The position numbers were made by a program, and so were the translations under genes. Of a stretch of 64,000 bases of DNA, positions 24,984-32,637 are shown piece after piece. The number at the start of each line of letters is the position of its first letter. Within the stretch, counting starts at the first letter, position 1. The notes under the pieces were generated by a model, which did no database searches, was not told the DNA's origin, and saw only the letters and a program-made list of their open reading frames with translations. Source of the DNA: Roseateles_C aquae (GTDB lineage Bacteria; Pseudomonadota; Gammaproteobacteria; Burkholderiales; Burkholderiaceae_C); the NCBI RefSeq assembly GCF_032337115.1, contig NZ_JAVXZY010000005.1:337222-401221 (forward strand), written 5' to 3'.

Positions 24984-25888
24984 GATTCACTGGTGGGCTG
25001 TTGACTGTCGATTGGCGTGCTGCGTGCTCGCAGCAGCGTCGCTGCGATGCCTGCAACGATGATCAGACCCATGCCCAGCAAGGCGGCCGCGCCGAGCTGA
25101 TCGGCGAACAGCAGCACGCCATAGAGGGCCGAGAAAACGATGCCGAGGTACTGCAGGCTGGCATTGACCAGCGTCTTGCCACGGGCGTAGGCGTGCGTCA
25201 TCAAGAGCTGAGCCGTGCTGGCCAGCAGCCCGACGGCCAGCAGCAATGCGGCTCCACGCCAGCTGTGGCTGTGCCAGGGTTGGGCCTCGATGCGGTCCAT
25301 GGCACTGGCCAGCAGGGCGCCTGCAAGCACGCCGCCAAGGGAGAAATAGAACACCACACGGATCTCGGGCTCGCCGGCCCGGCCCAGTGCGGTGACCTGA
25401 AGATAGGCCAACGCGGCCAGCATGCCTGAGAGCAGGCCGGCCAGGCCATGCCAGGCCTGCTGTTGCTCCACCGTCGGTCGCAGCACCAGGGCAACGCCAA
25501 CAAAGCCGAGCAGCACCGCTGCGACCAGACGGCCATCAACACGCGCGCTGCCCATCATGATGCTGCCGCCGATCAGGAACATGGCCATCCAGACCGATGA
25601 CATGTAGTTCAGCGTCATCGCGGTGGCCAGCGGCAGCTTGCCGATCGCATAGAACCACAGCGACAGCGCGATCACCCCGGACAGGCTGCGCCAGAAATGC
25701 ATGGCCGGGACGGCGGTGCGCAGGCTGATGCCCTGTTTCCAGGCCAGGCCGCCCAGCATCAGGCAGCCGATCAGGCCGCGGTACATGACGATCTCACCGG
25801 CGCCGTAATAGGCCGAAGCCAGCTTGACACACACACCCATGGTGGAAAACAGCAGCGTGGCGAGGATCATCTGCAGCGAGGCGGGCAT
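24980..25888 (-). CDS. EamA/DMT family transporter
   Basis: Inner-membrane protein of about 302 residues with ten predicted helices forming two EamA domains; the second helix region has the typical VMYRGLIGCLMLGG, followed by FWRSLSGVIALSLWFYAIGKLPLATAMTLNYMSSVWMA. The substrate is unknown; metabolite export is the usual role. Coupling to sseA hints at export of a sulfur compound or amino acid, but this is only context. An ATG at 25897 is also in frame. I prefer 25888 because GAGAAT lies seven bases before it, as at other leaderless-type starts here. Confidence 0.84.
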   Translation of the reverse strand: MPASLQMILATLLFSTMGVCVKLASAYYGAGEIVMYRGLIGCLMLGGLAWKQGISLRTAVPAMHFWRSLSGVIALSLWFYAIGKLPLATAMTLNYMSSVWMAMFLIGGSIMMGSARVDGRLVAAVLLGFVGVALVLRPTVEQQQAWHGLAGLLSGMLAALAYLQVTALGRAGEPEIRVVFYFSLGGVLAGALLASAMDRIEAQPWHSHSWRGAALLLAVGLLASTAQLLMTHAYARGKTLVNASLQYLGIVFSALYGVLLFADQLGAAALLGMGLIIVAGIAATLLRARSTPIDSQQPTSES

Positions 25889-25908
25889 GGGTGGCATTCT
25901 CGCCCATG

Positions 25909-25945
25909 AAAAAACCGCCCATGGCGCGCAAGGCCAAGGGCGGTT
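25909..25945 (-). terminator. Rho-independent terminator of the Rieske oxygenase gene
   Basis: On the minus strand the arms ACCGCCC and GGGCGGT enclose a 17-base loop and end in TTTTT. It sits about 50 bases after the oxygenase stop codon. Confidence 0.8.
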
Positions 25946-25993
25946 GATCGGGCCGGCGAGGGCGTGCCGGCGCAGTACTTCGTCAGTACTTCC

Positions 25994-27100
25994 TCAATAC
26001 TTCATCTCGCGGCGGTACCACTCGTGGAAGTGCTTCATGCCGAGCTCCATCGGGTCCTGATAGGGGCCGACCTCGTTGTCGCCGCGCTCCATCAAGGCCT
26101 TGCGGCCCCAGTCCATGCGCAGAGCGATCTCGTCGTCTTCGACGCAGGTCTCCATATAGGCGGCCTGGTTGGCCTCGACGAAATCGCGCTCGAAGGCGGC
26201 AATTTCCTCGGGGTAGTAGAACTCGACGATATTGGTGGTCTTCTGCGGGCCCTTGGGGTGCAGCGTGGAGACGACCAGCACGTGGGGGTACCACTCCACC
26301 ATGATGTGCGGGTACAGGGTCAGCCAGATCGCCCCATGCTTGGGCGCCTCGCCACCGCGGAACTGCAGCACCTGCTCATGCCATTTGCTGTAGACGGCCG
26401 AGCCGGGCTTCTGCAAAGCCTTGTGGATACCGACCGTCTGCACCGAATGGTGCTTGCCAAATTCCCAGGCCAGGTCTTCACAGGTGACGAACTGACCCAG
26501 ACCGGGGTGGAAGGGGCCGACGTGATAGTCCTCCAGATAGACCTCGATAAAGGTCTTCCAGTTGTAGTCGCACTCATGGACATGGACCTTGTCGAGCACA
26601 TAGCCGCTGAAATCGAGCTCGGCGCGAGGACCCAGCTGGGCCAGCTCGGCCGCGATGTCACGGCCGTTGTCCTCGAACAGCAGGCCGTTCCATTCACGCA
26701 GCTTGTAGCGGTTCAGGTGCAGGCAGGGGTCTTCCTTGAAATGCGGAGCGCCGACCAGTTCGCCCTGCAGGCTGTAAGTCCAGCGGTGCAGCGGGCAGAC
26801 GATATTGCTCTGGGTGTTACCACGGCCGCGCAGCATCACCGCCTGGCGGTGGCGGCAGATATTGGAGATCAGCTCCAGGCCCTGGCGGCTATGCACAATG
26901 GCGCGGCCCTCGCCCTCCTGGGGCAGGGCGTAGTAATCGCCTATCTCGGGCACGGCCAGCGCATGGCCGAGATAGCGCGGGCCATGCTGGAAGATCAGTT
27001 CCTGTTCGCGGCGGAACAGGTCCTCATCGAAGTACGAGGTGACAGGCAGCTGGGTCTTGCTGCGTTCAAGCGCTGAGAGAGTGAGGCTCAGGTCGGACAT
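25994..27100 (-). CDS. Rieske-type aromatic ring-hydroxylating oxygenase, alpha subunit-like
   Basis: Protein of 368 residues with an N-terminal Rieske [2Fe-2S] domain (CRHRQAVML then CPLHRWTYSLQGELVG, about residues 85-115) and a C-terminal catalytic domain with the mononuclear iron site EVYLEDYHVGPFHPGLG near residue 195. By family it hydroxylates or demethylates a small organic substrate using electrons from a separate reductase. No ferredoxin, reductase or beta subunit is adjacent, and the substrate is not evident; choline/betaine-type oxygenases are one possibility. The ATG at 27100 fits the family. The long upstream part of the frame contains a terminator-like hairpin and is not coding. 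Confidence 0.85.
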   Translation of the reverse strand: MSDLSLTLSALERSKTQLPVTSYFDEDLFRREQELIFQHGPRYLGHALAVPEIGDYYALPQEGEGRAIVHSRQGLELISNICRHRQAVMLRGRGNTQSNIVCPLHRWTYSLQGELVGAPHFKEDPCLHLNRYKLREWNGLLFEDNGRDIAAELAQLGPRAELDFSGYVLDKVHVHECDYNWKTFIEVYLEDYHVGPFHPGLGQFVTCEDLAWEFGKHHSVQTVGIHKALQKPGSAVYSKWHEQVLQFRGGEAPKHGAIWLTLYPHIMVEWYPHVLVVSTLHPKGPQKTTNIVEFYYPEEIAAFERDFVEANQAAYMETCVEDDEIALRMDWGRKALMERGDNEVGPYQDPMELGMKHFHEWYRREMKY

Positions 27101-27134
27101 GATCCAAAGGGGTCTCCAAGAAACCAATGTCAAC

Positions 27135-27289
27135 CCCCCTGCCGAGTCACCCATCAGGGGGTGCAGAGCAGGGTTTGTGTCAAAAAGCCCGGCCAAACAA
27201 GCGTTCGAGACCGGGCTCACGGGCGTCGCTTTACGGGTATCGCCCCTTGTTCTGCACAGAAGGGCACGGCTAGCGAGCCCGGGATTGTA
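27135..27289 (-). promoter_or_regulatory. Structured leader or small RNA upstream of the Rieske gene
   Basis: The 322-base gap between the Rieske and xseB genes is not coding. On the minus strand TACAAT (27289-27284) could be a -10 element. About 90 bases on lies a hairpin with arms AGCCCGG and CCGGGCT (27217-27186) followed by TTTTT, a good terminator. Between it and the ATG there is a second hairpin with arms CCCCCTG and CAGGGGG (27161-27135). This is either an independent RNA of roughly 95 bases or an attenuated leader. The -35 region is poor, and I recognise no known riboswitch class. Confidence 0.45.
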
Positions 27290-27397
27290 CCCGTACGCAC
27301 AGTCACAACTTTGCGCCAAGGCAAATTCATTGCCGCGCTACCCTGTGGCGCTGGTCTGACAGCCTGCCGAGCACGTGATTCGCCCTTTTGGGGCAAC

Positions 27398-27403
27398 TAC
27401 AAT
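27398..27403 (+). promoter_or_regulatory. -10 element of the xseB-ispA-dxs operon
   Basis: TACAAT lies 19 bases before the xseB start codon. The -35 region is weak (GTGATT at 17 bases). There is no clear ribosome site between it and the ATG. Confidence 0.4.
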
Positions 27404-27422
27404 CGCAATTTCGCGTGTTGAA

Positions 27423-27674
27423 ATGAGCAAGTCTTCCACCTCCACCAAGTCTGCCGCCAGTGAGCGGGCGGCCATCAGCTACGAGCAGGCCTTGGCCGAG
27501 CTCGAGCGGCTTGTGGCCAGCATGGAGGGCGGACAGCTGCCGCTGGACCAATTACTGGACAGTTACAAGCGTGGCGCCGAGTTGCTCAGCCTTTGTCGCG
27601 AGCGCTTGCAGGCGGTTGAACAGCAGGTCAAGGTCCTGGACGGCTCGGACCTTAAGCCTTGGGAGGATGTCTGA
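27423..27674 (+). CDS. xseB: Exodeoxyribonuclease VII small subunit
   Basis: Small subunit of 83 residues that binds XseA to form a single-strand DNA exonuclease. After a Ser/Thr/Lys-rich start, the family core SYEQALAELERLVASMEGGQLPLDQLLDSYKRGAELLSLCRERLQAVEQQV forms the two-helix hairpin typical of XseB. The large subunit gene is not in the window. The order xseB-ispA-dxs is conserved across many proteobacteria. The start at 27423 gives the normal length. Confidence 0.93.
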   Translation: MSKSSTSTKSAASERAAISYEQALAELERLVASMEGGQLPLDQLLDSYKRGAELLSLCRERLQAVEQQVKVLDGSDLKPWEDV

Positions 27675-27676
27675 GC

Positions 27677-28564
27677 GTGGATGCTGGAGTTTTTGACCAA
27701 TGGACGCAGCGCGTGCTGCTGTCCTTCGAGACAAAGTTGGATGAGTGGGTGCCAGCGGATGCGCCAGCCGGGCTTGGTGAGGCAATGCGCTATGCAGTGC
27801 TTGGCGGTGGCAAGCGTTTGCGGCCGCTGTTAGCGCTGGCAGCCTGCGATGCAGTTGCCGGCAGTCTTGAGGCAGCCATGCGTGCTGCTTGTGCTGTTGA
27901 GTTGATCCATGCCTATTCCCTTGTCCATGATGACATGCCGTGCATGGATAACGATGTCATGCGTCGCGGCAAGCCGACCGTGCACGTGGCCTATGGCGAA
28001 GCGCGGGCGATGCTGGCGGGGGATGCCATGCAGGCCTTGGCCTTTGAGGTCTTGACTCCCGACGTTGGCGTCGGTCCAGCACTACAGGCACGCCTGTGTG
28101 CACTGCTGGCGCGGGCTTCCGGGCATTCTGGAATGGCGGGTGGGCAGGCCATAGATCTGGCCAGTATTGGTAAGCCCCTGAGTGAGCATGAGCTGCGCGA
28201 TATGCACCGCCGCAAGACCGGTGTCTTGCTGCAGGCGAGTGTTCTGATGGGCGCTGCCTGTGGCACTTTTGACGATGCTGCTTGGTCAGGCCTGACCGAG
28301 TATGGTGCTGCGCTGGGCCTGGCCTTCCAAGTCGTTGACGACATTCTCGATGTGACCCAGGACTCCGAAGTGCTGGGCAAGACGGCCGGCAAGGACCAGG
28401 ACGCCAACAAACCGACTTACGTCAGTGTGCTGGGCCTGGATGAGGCGCGAGCCTACGCGGACCGGCTGCGCCATGAAGCGCATCTGGCTTTGGGGCGCAG
28501 CGGCTTGGCCAATACGGCCTGGCTGAGCATCCTGGCCGACAAGGTCGTGGAGCGTGACAACTGA
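27677..28564 (+). CDS. ispA: Farnesyl diphosphate synthase (polyprenyl synthetase)
   Basis: Short-chain prenyl transferase of about 295 residues that condenses IPP with DMAPP and GPP to make farnesyl diphosphate. The two aspartate-rich motifs are present: LVHDDMPCMDNDVMRRG (first, near residue 80) and FQVVDDILDVTQDSEVLGKTAGKD (second, near residue 220); GGGKRLRPLL and KTGVLLQASV are also typical. I chose the GTG at 27677, which follows a GGGAGGA ribosome site inside the end of xseB, two bases past the xseB stop. The stop shares a base with the dxs start. Confidence 0.94.
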   Translation: MDAGVFDQWTQRVLLSFETKLDEWVPADAPAGLGEAMRYAVLGGGKRLRPLLALAACDAVAGSLEAAMRAACAVELIHAYSLVHDDMPCMDNDVMRRGKPTVHVAYGEARAMLAGDAMQALAFEVLTPDVGVGPALQARLCALLARASGHSGMAGGQAIDLASIGKPLSEHELRDMHRRKTGVLLQASVLMGAACGTFDDAAWSGLTEYGAALGLAFQVVDDILDVTQDSEVLGKTAGKDQDANKPTYVSVLGLDEARAYADRLRHEAHLALGRSGLANTAWLSILADKVVERDN

Positions 28565-30513
28565 TGACGGACGCGCTGGTGCCGATGAACTATCCGCTGC
28601 TGCGGGGCATTGACAGCCCTGCCGATTTACGCCGACTGCCGCGGGCTGACTTGGTCAAGCTGGCCGGTGAACTGCGCGCCTATGTGCTGGACACGCTGTC
28701 CAACTCCAAGGTCGGCGGTCACCTGGGCTCCAATCTGGGCACGGTCGAACTGACGGTGGCGCTGCACTATGTGTTCAACACGCCGCACGACCGCCTGGTC
28801 TGGGACGTGGGCCACCAAACCTACCCGCACAAGGTCTTGACCGGGCGTCGTGATCAGCTCGGCACGATTCGCCATCTAGGCGGCATCAGCGGTTTTCCGC
28901 GCCGTGACGAGAGCGAGTACGACACCTTCGGCACCGGTCATTCGTCGACCTCGATCTCGGCCGCGCATGGCATGGCCATGGCCGCCAAGATCAAGGGCGA
29001 AGACCGCAAGGCCGTCGCCATCATTGGCGATGGTGCGATGACGGCCGGCATGGCTTTCGAAGCACTGAACAATGCCGGCGTGCCGCACGGCGGACTGATG
29101 GGCGATCTGCTGGTGATCCTGAACGACAACGATATGTCGATCAGCCCGCCGGTTGGCGCCTTGAACAAGTACCTGGCCCGCCTGATGAGCGGCAGCTTTT
29201 ATTCGGCGGCCCGCGAGGGCGCCAAGAGCGTGCTCAAGAACACGCCGCTGTACGAATTTGCGCGGCGTTTCGAAGAGCACACCAAGGGCATGGTCGTGCC
29301 CGGCACGATCTTTGAAGAATTCGGCTTCAACTATGTCGGCCCCATCGATGGTCATGACCTCGATGCGCTGATCCCGACGCTGGAAAACCTGCGCGATAAA
29401 AAGGGCCCGCAGTTCCTGCATGTGGTCACCAAGAAGGGCCAGGGCTACAAGCTGGCCGAGGCCGACCCGGTCAAGTACCACGCGGCGCCGGGCAAGTTCG
29501 ATCCGGCCGTCGGTTTCGTCAAGTCGGCGGCGCCGGCCAAGCCGACCTTCACGCAGATCTTCGGTGACTGGCTCTGCGATATGGCCGAGCAGGACACGCG
29601 CCTGGTCGGCATCACGCCGGCGATGCGCGAGGGCTCGGGCATGGTCGAGTTTCACAAGCGTTTCCCTTCGCGCTACCAGGACGTCGGCATCGCTGAGCAA
29701 CATGCGGTGACGGTCGCAGCCGGCTTGGCCTGCGAGGGCCTGAAGCCGGTCGTGGCGATTTATTCGACCTTTCTGCAGCGCGCCTACGATCAGCTGATCC
29801 ACGACGTTGCGCTGCAGGATCTGCCGGTTCTGTTCGCGCTGGACCGCGCTGGCCTGGTGGGTGCCGATGGCGCCACCCATGCCGGCAACTACGACATCGC
29901 CTTCACCCGCTGCGTCCCGAAGATGGCGGTGCTGACGCCGGCCGATGAGAACGAATGCCGTCAGGCGCTGTTCACCGGCTTCCAGCATCAAGGGCCGGTG
30001 ACCGTGCGCTACCCGCGTGGCGCTGGAGCTGGCGTCGAGGTGCAGAAACAGATGCAAGCCCTGCCCTGGGGCAAGGGCGAGATTCGCCGTGAGTCGGGCC
30101 AGCCGCAGGGCCGTGCTGGTTCACCACGGATTGCCATCCTGGCCTTTGGTACCTTGCTCTACCCGGCGTTGGCGGCGGCCGAGCAACTCGATGCCACGGT
30201 GGCCAATATGCGCTTCGTCAAGCCCTTGGACCAGGAACTGGTGCTTGAGCTGGCCCGTAGCCATGATGGGCTGGTCACCATCGAGGATGGCTGCCTGATG
30301 GGGGGCGCCGGCAGTGCCGTGCTGGAATGCCTGCAGGCGGCGGGCCTGCAAACGCCTGTGCTGACGCTGGGATTGCCGGATGAGTTCATCGAGCATGGCG
30401 ATGTGCCCAGTTTGATGAGCCAGTGCGGCCTGGACGCGGCGGGCATCGAGCAATCCATTCTGAAGCGCTTTGGCGGCCGCCCGGCGCTCTTGCGCAGCGC
30501 GGCCAACGAGTAA
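28564..30513 (+). CDS. dxs: 1-deoxy-D-xylulose-5-phosphate synthase
   Basis: Thiamine-diphosphate enzyme of 649 residues that joins pyruvate and glyceraldehyde-3-phosphate, the first and rate-limiting step of the MEP isoprenoid pathway. The cofactor motif is IGDGAMTAGMAFEALNNAG with NDNDMSISPPVG (about residues 150-195); DVGIAEQHAVTVAAGLA and HDVALQDLPVLFALDRAGLVGADG mark the transketolase-like central domain. The ATG shares one base with the ispA stop, so the two are coupled. No thiamine riboswitch or terminator lies between them. Confidence 0.97.
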   Translation: MTDALVPMNYPLLRGIDSPADLRRLPRADLVKLAGELRAYVLDTLSNSKVGGHLGSNLGTVELTVALHYVFNTPHDRLVWDVGHQTYPHKVLTGRRDQLGTIRHLGGISGFPRRDESEYDTFGTGHSSTSISAAHGMAMAAKIKGEDRKAVAIIGDGAMTAGMAFEALNNAGVPHGGLMGDLLVILNDNDMSISPPVGALNKYLARLMSGSFYSAAREGAKSVLKNTPLYEFARRFEEHTKGMVVPGTIFEEFGFNYVGPIDGHDLDALIPTLENLRDKKGPQFLHVVTKKGQGYKLAEADPVKYHAAPGKFDPAVGFVKSAAPAKPTFTQIFGDWLCDMAEQDTRLVGITPAMREGSGMVEFHKRFPSRYQDVGIAEQHAVTVAAGLACEGLKPVVAIYSTFLQRAYDQLIHDVALQDLPVLFALDRAGLVGADGATHAGNYDIAFTRCVPKMAVLTPADENECRQALFTGFQHQGPVTVRYPRGAGAGVEVQKQMQALPWGKGEIRRESGQPQGRAGSPRIAILAFGTLLYPALAAAEQLDATVANMRFVKPLDQELVLELARSHDGLVTIEDGCLMGGAGSAVLECLQAAGLQTPVLTLGLPDEFIEHGDVPSLMSQCGLDAAGIEQSILKRFGGRPALLRSAANE

Positions 30514-30536
30514 GTCTGCCTTGAACATGGCTAGGG

Positions 30537-30582
30537 CGAGTGCTCTAGAGCGCTCGACCGAGAAGCCTTGCCCAAGCAAGGC
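30537..30582. other. Two hairpins between dxs and folE2
   Basis: The 155-base gap holds a dyad with arms CGAGTGC (30537-30543) and GCGCTCG (30550-30556), one mismatch, and a perfect hairpin GCCTTGC-CCAA-GCAAGGC (30565-30582). Neither is followed by a T run, so they are not classical terminators. Their function is unknown. Confidence 0.5.
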
Positions 30583-30668
30583 GGCTGCATTGATGCGATG
30601 CTGCTCGCCAATCGTTTACCCTTAGCGAGCTTTGCGCGGCCTCGCCGCCGGCCTCCTTGCCTTCGTTT

Positions 30669-31463
30669 ATGAATCCGATCTCCAGCGCCCTGCACATTCC
30701 CGATACCCAAAGCGAACGCGATGAGCGCCATCTGGTGATCCAGCGAGTGGGCGTCAAGGATGTGCGCTATCCGCTGCAGCTGCGCGTCGGCAAGCAGGCA
30801 CAGGCCACGGTGGGCACCTGGACGCTGGATGTGATGCTGCCGGCCGAGAAGAAGGGCACCCATATGTCCCGCTTCGTGGCCTGGTTGGATGCCTTGCATG
30901 AGCCGCTGGATGCCGAGCTGCTGCAGCGCCTGCATGGCGAGATGCTGCAGAAGCTGGAGGCGGTCGAAGGGCGCATCGAGCTGAGCTTTGCCTTCTTCCT
31001 GCGTAAGCGTGCGCCGGTGTCGGGCATCGAAAGCATGCTGGACTATCAAGGCCGCCTGATCGCCGAGACCCGCGCCGGCCAGACGGCCATCTGGGCCGAA
31101 GTGGCCGTGCCGGTGAAGAGCCTGTGCCCCTGCTCCAAGGAAATCTCCGACTACGGTGCCCACAACCAGCGCTCGCTGGTGACGATTCGTGCCGAGCTGA
31201 AGGACTTCAGCCTGGGTTGGGGCGAGCTGGTGCGTTTCGCCGAGGAAAGCGCCTCCAGTGAGATCTGGCCGCTGCTCAAGCGCAGCGACGAGAAGTGGAT
31301 CACCGAGCGCGCCTACGAGAACCCCAAGTTCGTCGAGGACCTGGTGCGTGACGTGGCGCTGCGCCTCAACGCCGAGCCGCGCATTGGCCGCTATGCGGTG
31401 GATGTGGAGAACTTTGAATCCATACACAACCATTCAGCTTATGCGCGCATTGAGCGCGCGTAA
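30669..31463 (+). CDS. folE2: GTP cyclohydrolase FolE2 (GCYH-IB)
   Basis: Enzyme of 264 residues that converts GTP to dihydroneopterin triphosphate, the first step of folate and queuosine synthesis, by the metal-flexible type IB enzyme. Family motifs: GTHMSRFVAWLDAL, the catalytic region VPVKSLCPCSKEISDYGAHNQRS (about residues 140-162), and NPKFVEDLVRDVALRLN. FolE2 commonly serves when zinc is scarce, or as the sole cyclohydrolase. I see no Zur-like dyad in the short upstream region. I chose the ATG at 30669 from family alignment; the one at 30657 adds four residues. Confidence 0.93.
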   Translation: MNPISSALHIPDTQSERDERHLVIQRVGVKDVRYPLQLRVGKQAQATVGTWTLDVMLPAEKKGTHMSRFVAWLDALHEPLDAELLQRLHGEMLQKLEAVEGRIELSFAFFLRKRAPVSGIESMLDYQGRLIAETRAGQTAIWAEVAVPVKSLCPCSKEISDYGAHNQRSLVTIRAELKDFSLGWGELVRFAEESASSEIWPLLKRSDEKWITERAYENPKFVEDLVRDVALRLNAEPRIGRYAVDVENFESIHNHSAYARIERA

Positions 31464-31507
31464 GCGGCGCAGCGCGCCGGTGATCGCGTGAGTGATCATC
31501 TGAGGGG

Positions 31508-31554
31508 TTGCGACAAGCGCTCATATCGCTCTGCGATGTGAGCGCTTGTCACAA
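31508..31554. other. Long hairpin between convergent folE2 and lysR
   Basis: The arms GACAAGCGCTCA (31512-31523) and TGAGCGCTTGTC (31539-31550) are perfectly complementary. The inner arms ATCGC and GCGAT extend the stem to about 17-18 pairs round a TCT loop. There is no T run directly after it. It probably stabilises or ends both convergent transcripts. Confidence 0.65.
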
Positions 31555-31594
31555 TCACAAGGCTTTTTCGCACTTCGAGCGCAGCTGAAAGTTC

Positions 31595-32524
31595 TTAGGC
31601 CTGCAGTGCGATCGAGAGTCGCTGTTGCAGGTCCTCGGCTTCTGCGTGCAGGGCCTGCTGCAGCGGCTCCAGCCGCGCGTGGCTGGCTCGCAGCAAGGGC
31701 TGGGCCAGATAGACCTGGTAGGGAATCGACAAGGCCAGGCGCCGCAAATGAAGTCCATGGCCGGCCAGGCTCAGCGCGCTCAGCGGGTTGATGATGGACA
31801 GTCCCAGGCCACGCCGTACCAGTTCGCAGATGGCTGCGGCGCTGTGCGTCTGCAAGCGCAAATCGCGGCCGACGCCATGCTCGGCGAATAGACGGTCGAT
31901 CTGCTGCCGGTACGGGTCGGACGGCGCCAGGCTGATAAAGGGCTGCCCGGCAAAGTCGGCGGCTTGCAGCACCGGCTTGGCCAAAAGCGGGTGCCCCTCG
32001 GGCAGCACGCCGACCTCATCGGCGCTGAACAGCAGGCGGCTGCTGGTGCCGGCGGGCGCCGCGGCCAATTCGGTGAGGCCCAGATCAAAGCGCTGGGCGC
32101 TCAACCATTCATCGAGCAGCGGCGGCTCCTGCGGCGTGATGTTCAGCCGGGCCTCGGGCGCCAGCCGCTGCAGGCGCACACAGGCGCCGGGCAGCAGGGC
32201 CTGGCTCAAGGCCGGCAGGCACAACAGTTCCAGCGCTGCCGTGCCGCCCTGGGCCAGCTCCAGCGCCCGGCTGCTGATGCGCTCCAGCCCCTGAAAACTG
32301 CGCTGTACCTCATCAAACAATGCCAGGCCGCGTTGGGTGGGGCGCAGCCGGCCGCGCACTCGCTCGAACAGCGCGAAGCCCAGCAGGTACTCCAGCCGCG
32401 CCAACTCGCGTGACAAGGTCGGCTGCGAGCTGTGCAGCTGACGCGCGGCTTCGCTGACGTTGCCGGCGCTCATCACCGCGCGGAAGACTTCGATATGCCT
32501 GTGTTGAATGGCGGCCGGGTTCAT
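31595..32524 (-). CDS. lysR: LysR-type transcriptional regulator (probable LysR of lysA)
   Basis: Regulator of 309 residues: N-terminal winged helix-turn-helix (HIEVFRAVMSAGNVSEAARQLHSSQPTLSRELARLE, about residues 9-44), a linker helix, then the two-lobed effector domain. It is divergently transcribed from lysA across 113 bases, the same arrangement as E. coli lysR-lysA, where LysR activates lysA when lysine is low and diaminopimelate is available. The assignment as true LysR rests on this context; the effector is not readable from sequence. The start at 32524 matches the usual N terminus. Confidence 0.85.
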   Translation of the reverse strand: MNPAAIQHRHIEVFRAVMSAGNVSEAARQLHSSQPTLSRELARLEYLLGFALFERVRGRLRPTQRGLALFDEVQRSFQGLERISSRALELAQGGTAALELLCLPALSQALLPGACVRLQRLAPEARLNITPQEPPLLDEWLSAQRFDLGLTELAAAPAGTSSRLLFSADEVGVLPEGHPLLAKPVLQAADFAGQPFISLAPSDPYRQQIDRLFAEHGVGRDLRLQTHSAAAICELVRRGLGLSIINPLSALSLAGHGLHLRRLALSIPYQVYLAQPLLRASHARLEPLQQALHAEAEDLQQRLSIALQA

Positions 32525-32637
32525 GGCTGGACCATATCAGAACTGAATCGATGATGAAAACAAAAGCATTTGAGTGAATTGGTTTTGCTTGGCATGCTGT
32601 GGCCTGTCATCGATCAGTCCATCCGAGCACCCATCCC
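32525..32637. promoter_or_regulatory. Shared lysR-lysA regulatory region
   Basis: The 113-base divergent region is noticeably more AT-rich than its flanks, especially 32545-32590 with AAAACAAAAGCA and GGTTTTGCTT. LysR-type activators bind such divergent regions. I cannot fix a single T-N11-A operator with confidence. Confidence 0.45.

Noticed and set aside
27128..27133. Consensus -35 TTGACA (minus strand) before the Rieske gene
   Set aside because: No -10 lies at 16-18 bases, and the position is too close to the start codon.
27181..27280. tRNA- or SRP-like RNA in the Rieske leader
   Set aside because: The terminal GGGCTC/GAGCCC pairing resembles an acceptor stem, but there is no T-arm motif, no CCA-type end and no SRP apical loop.
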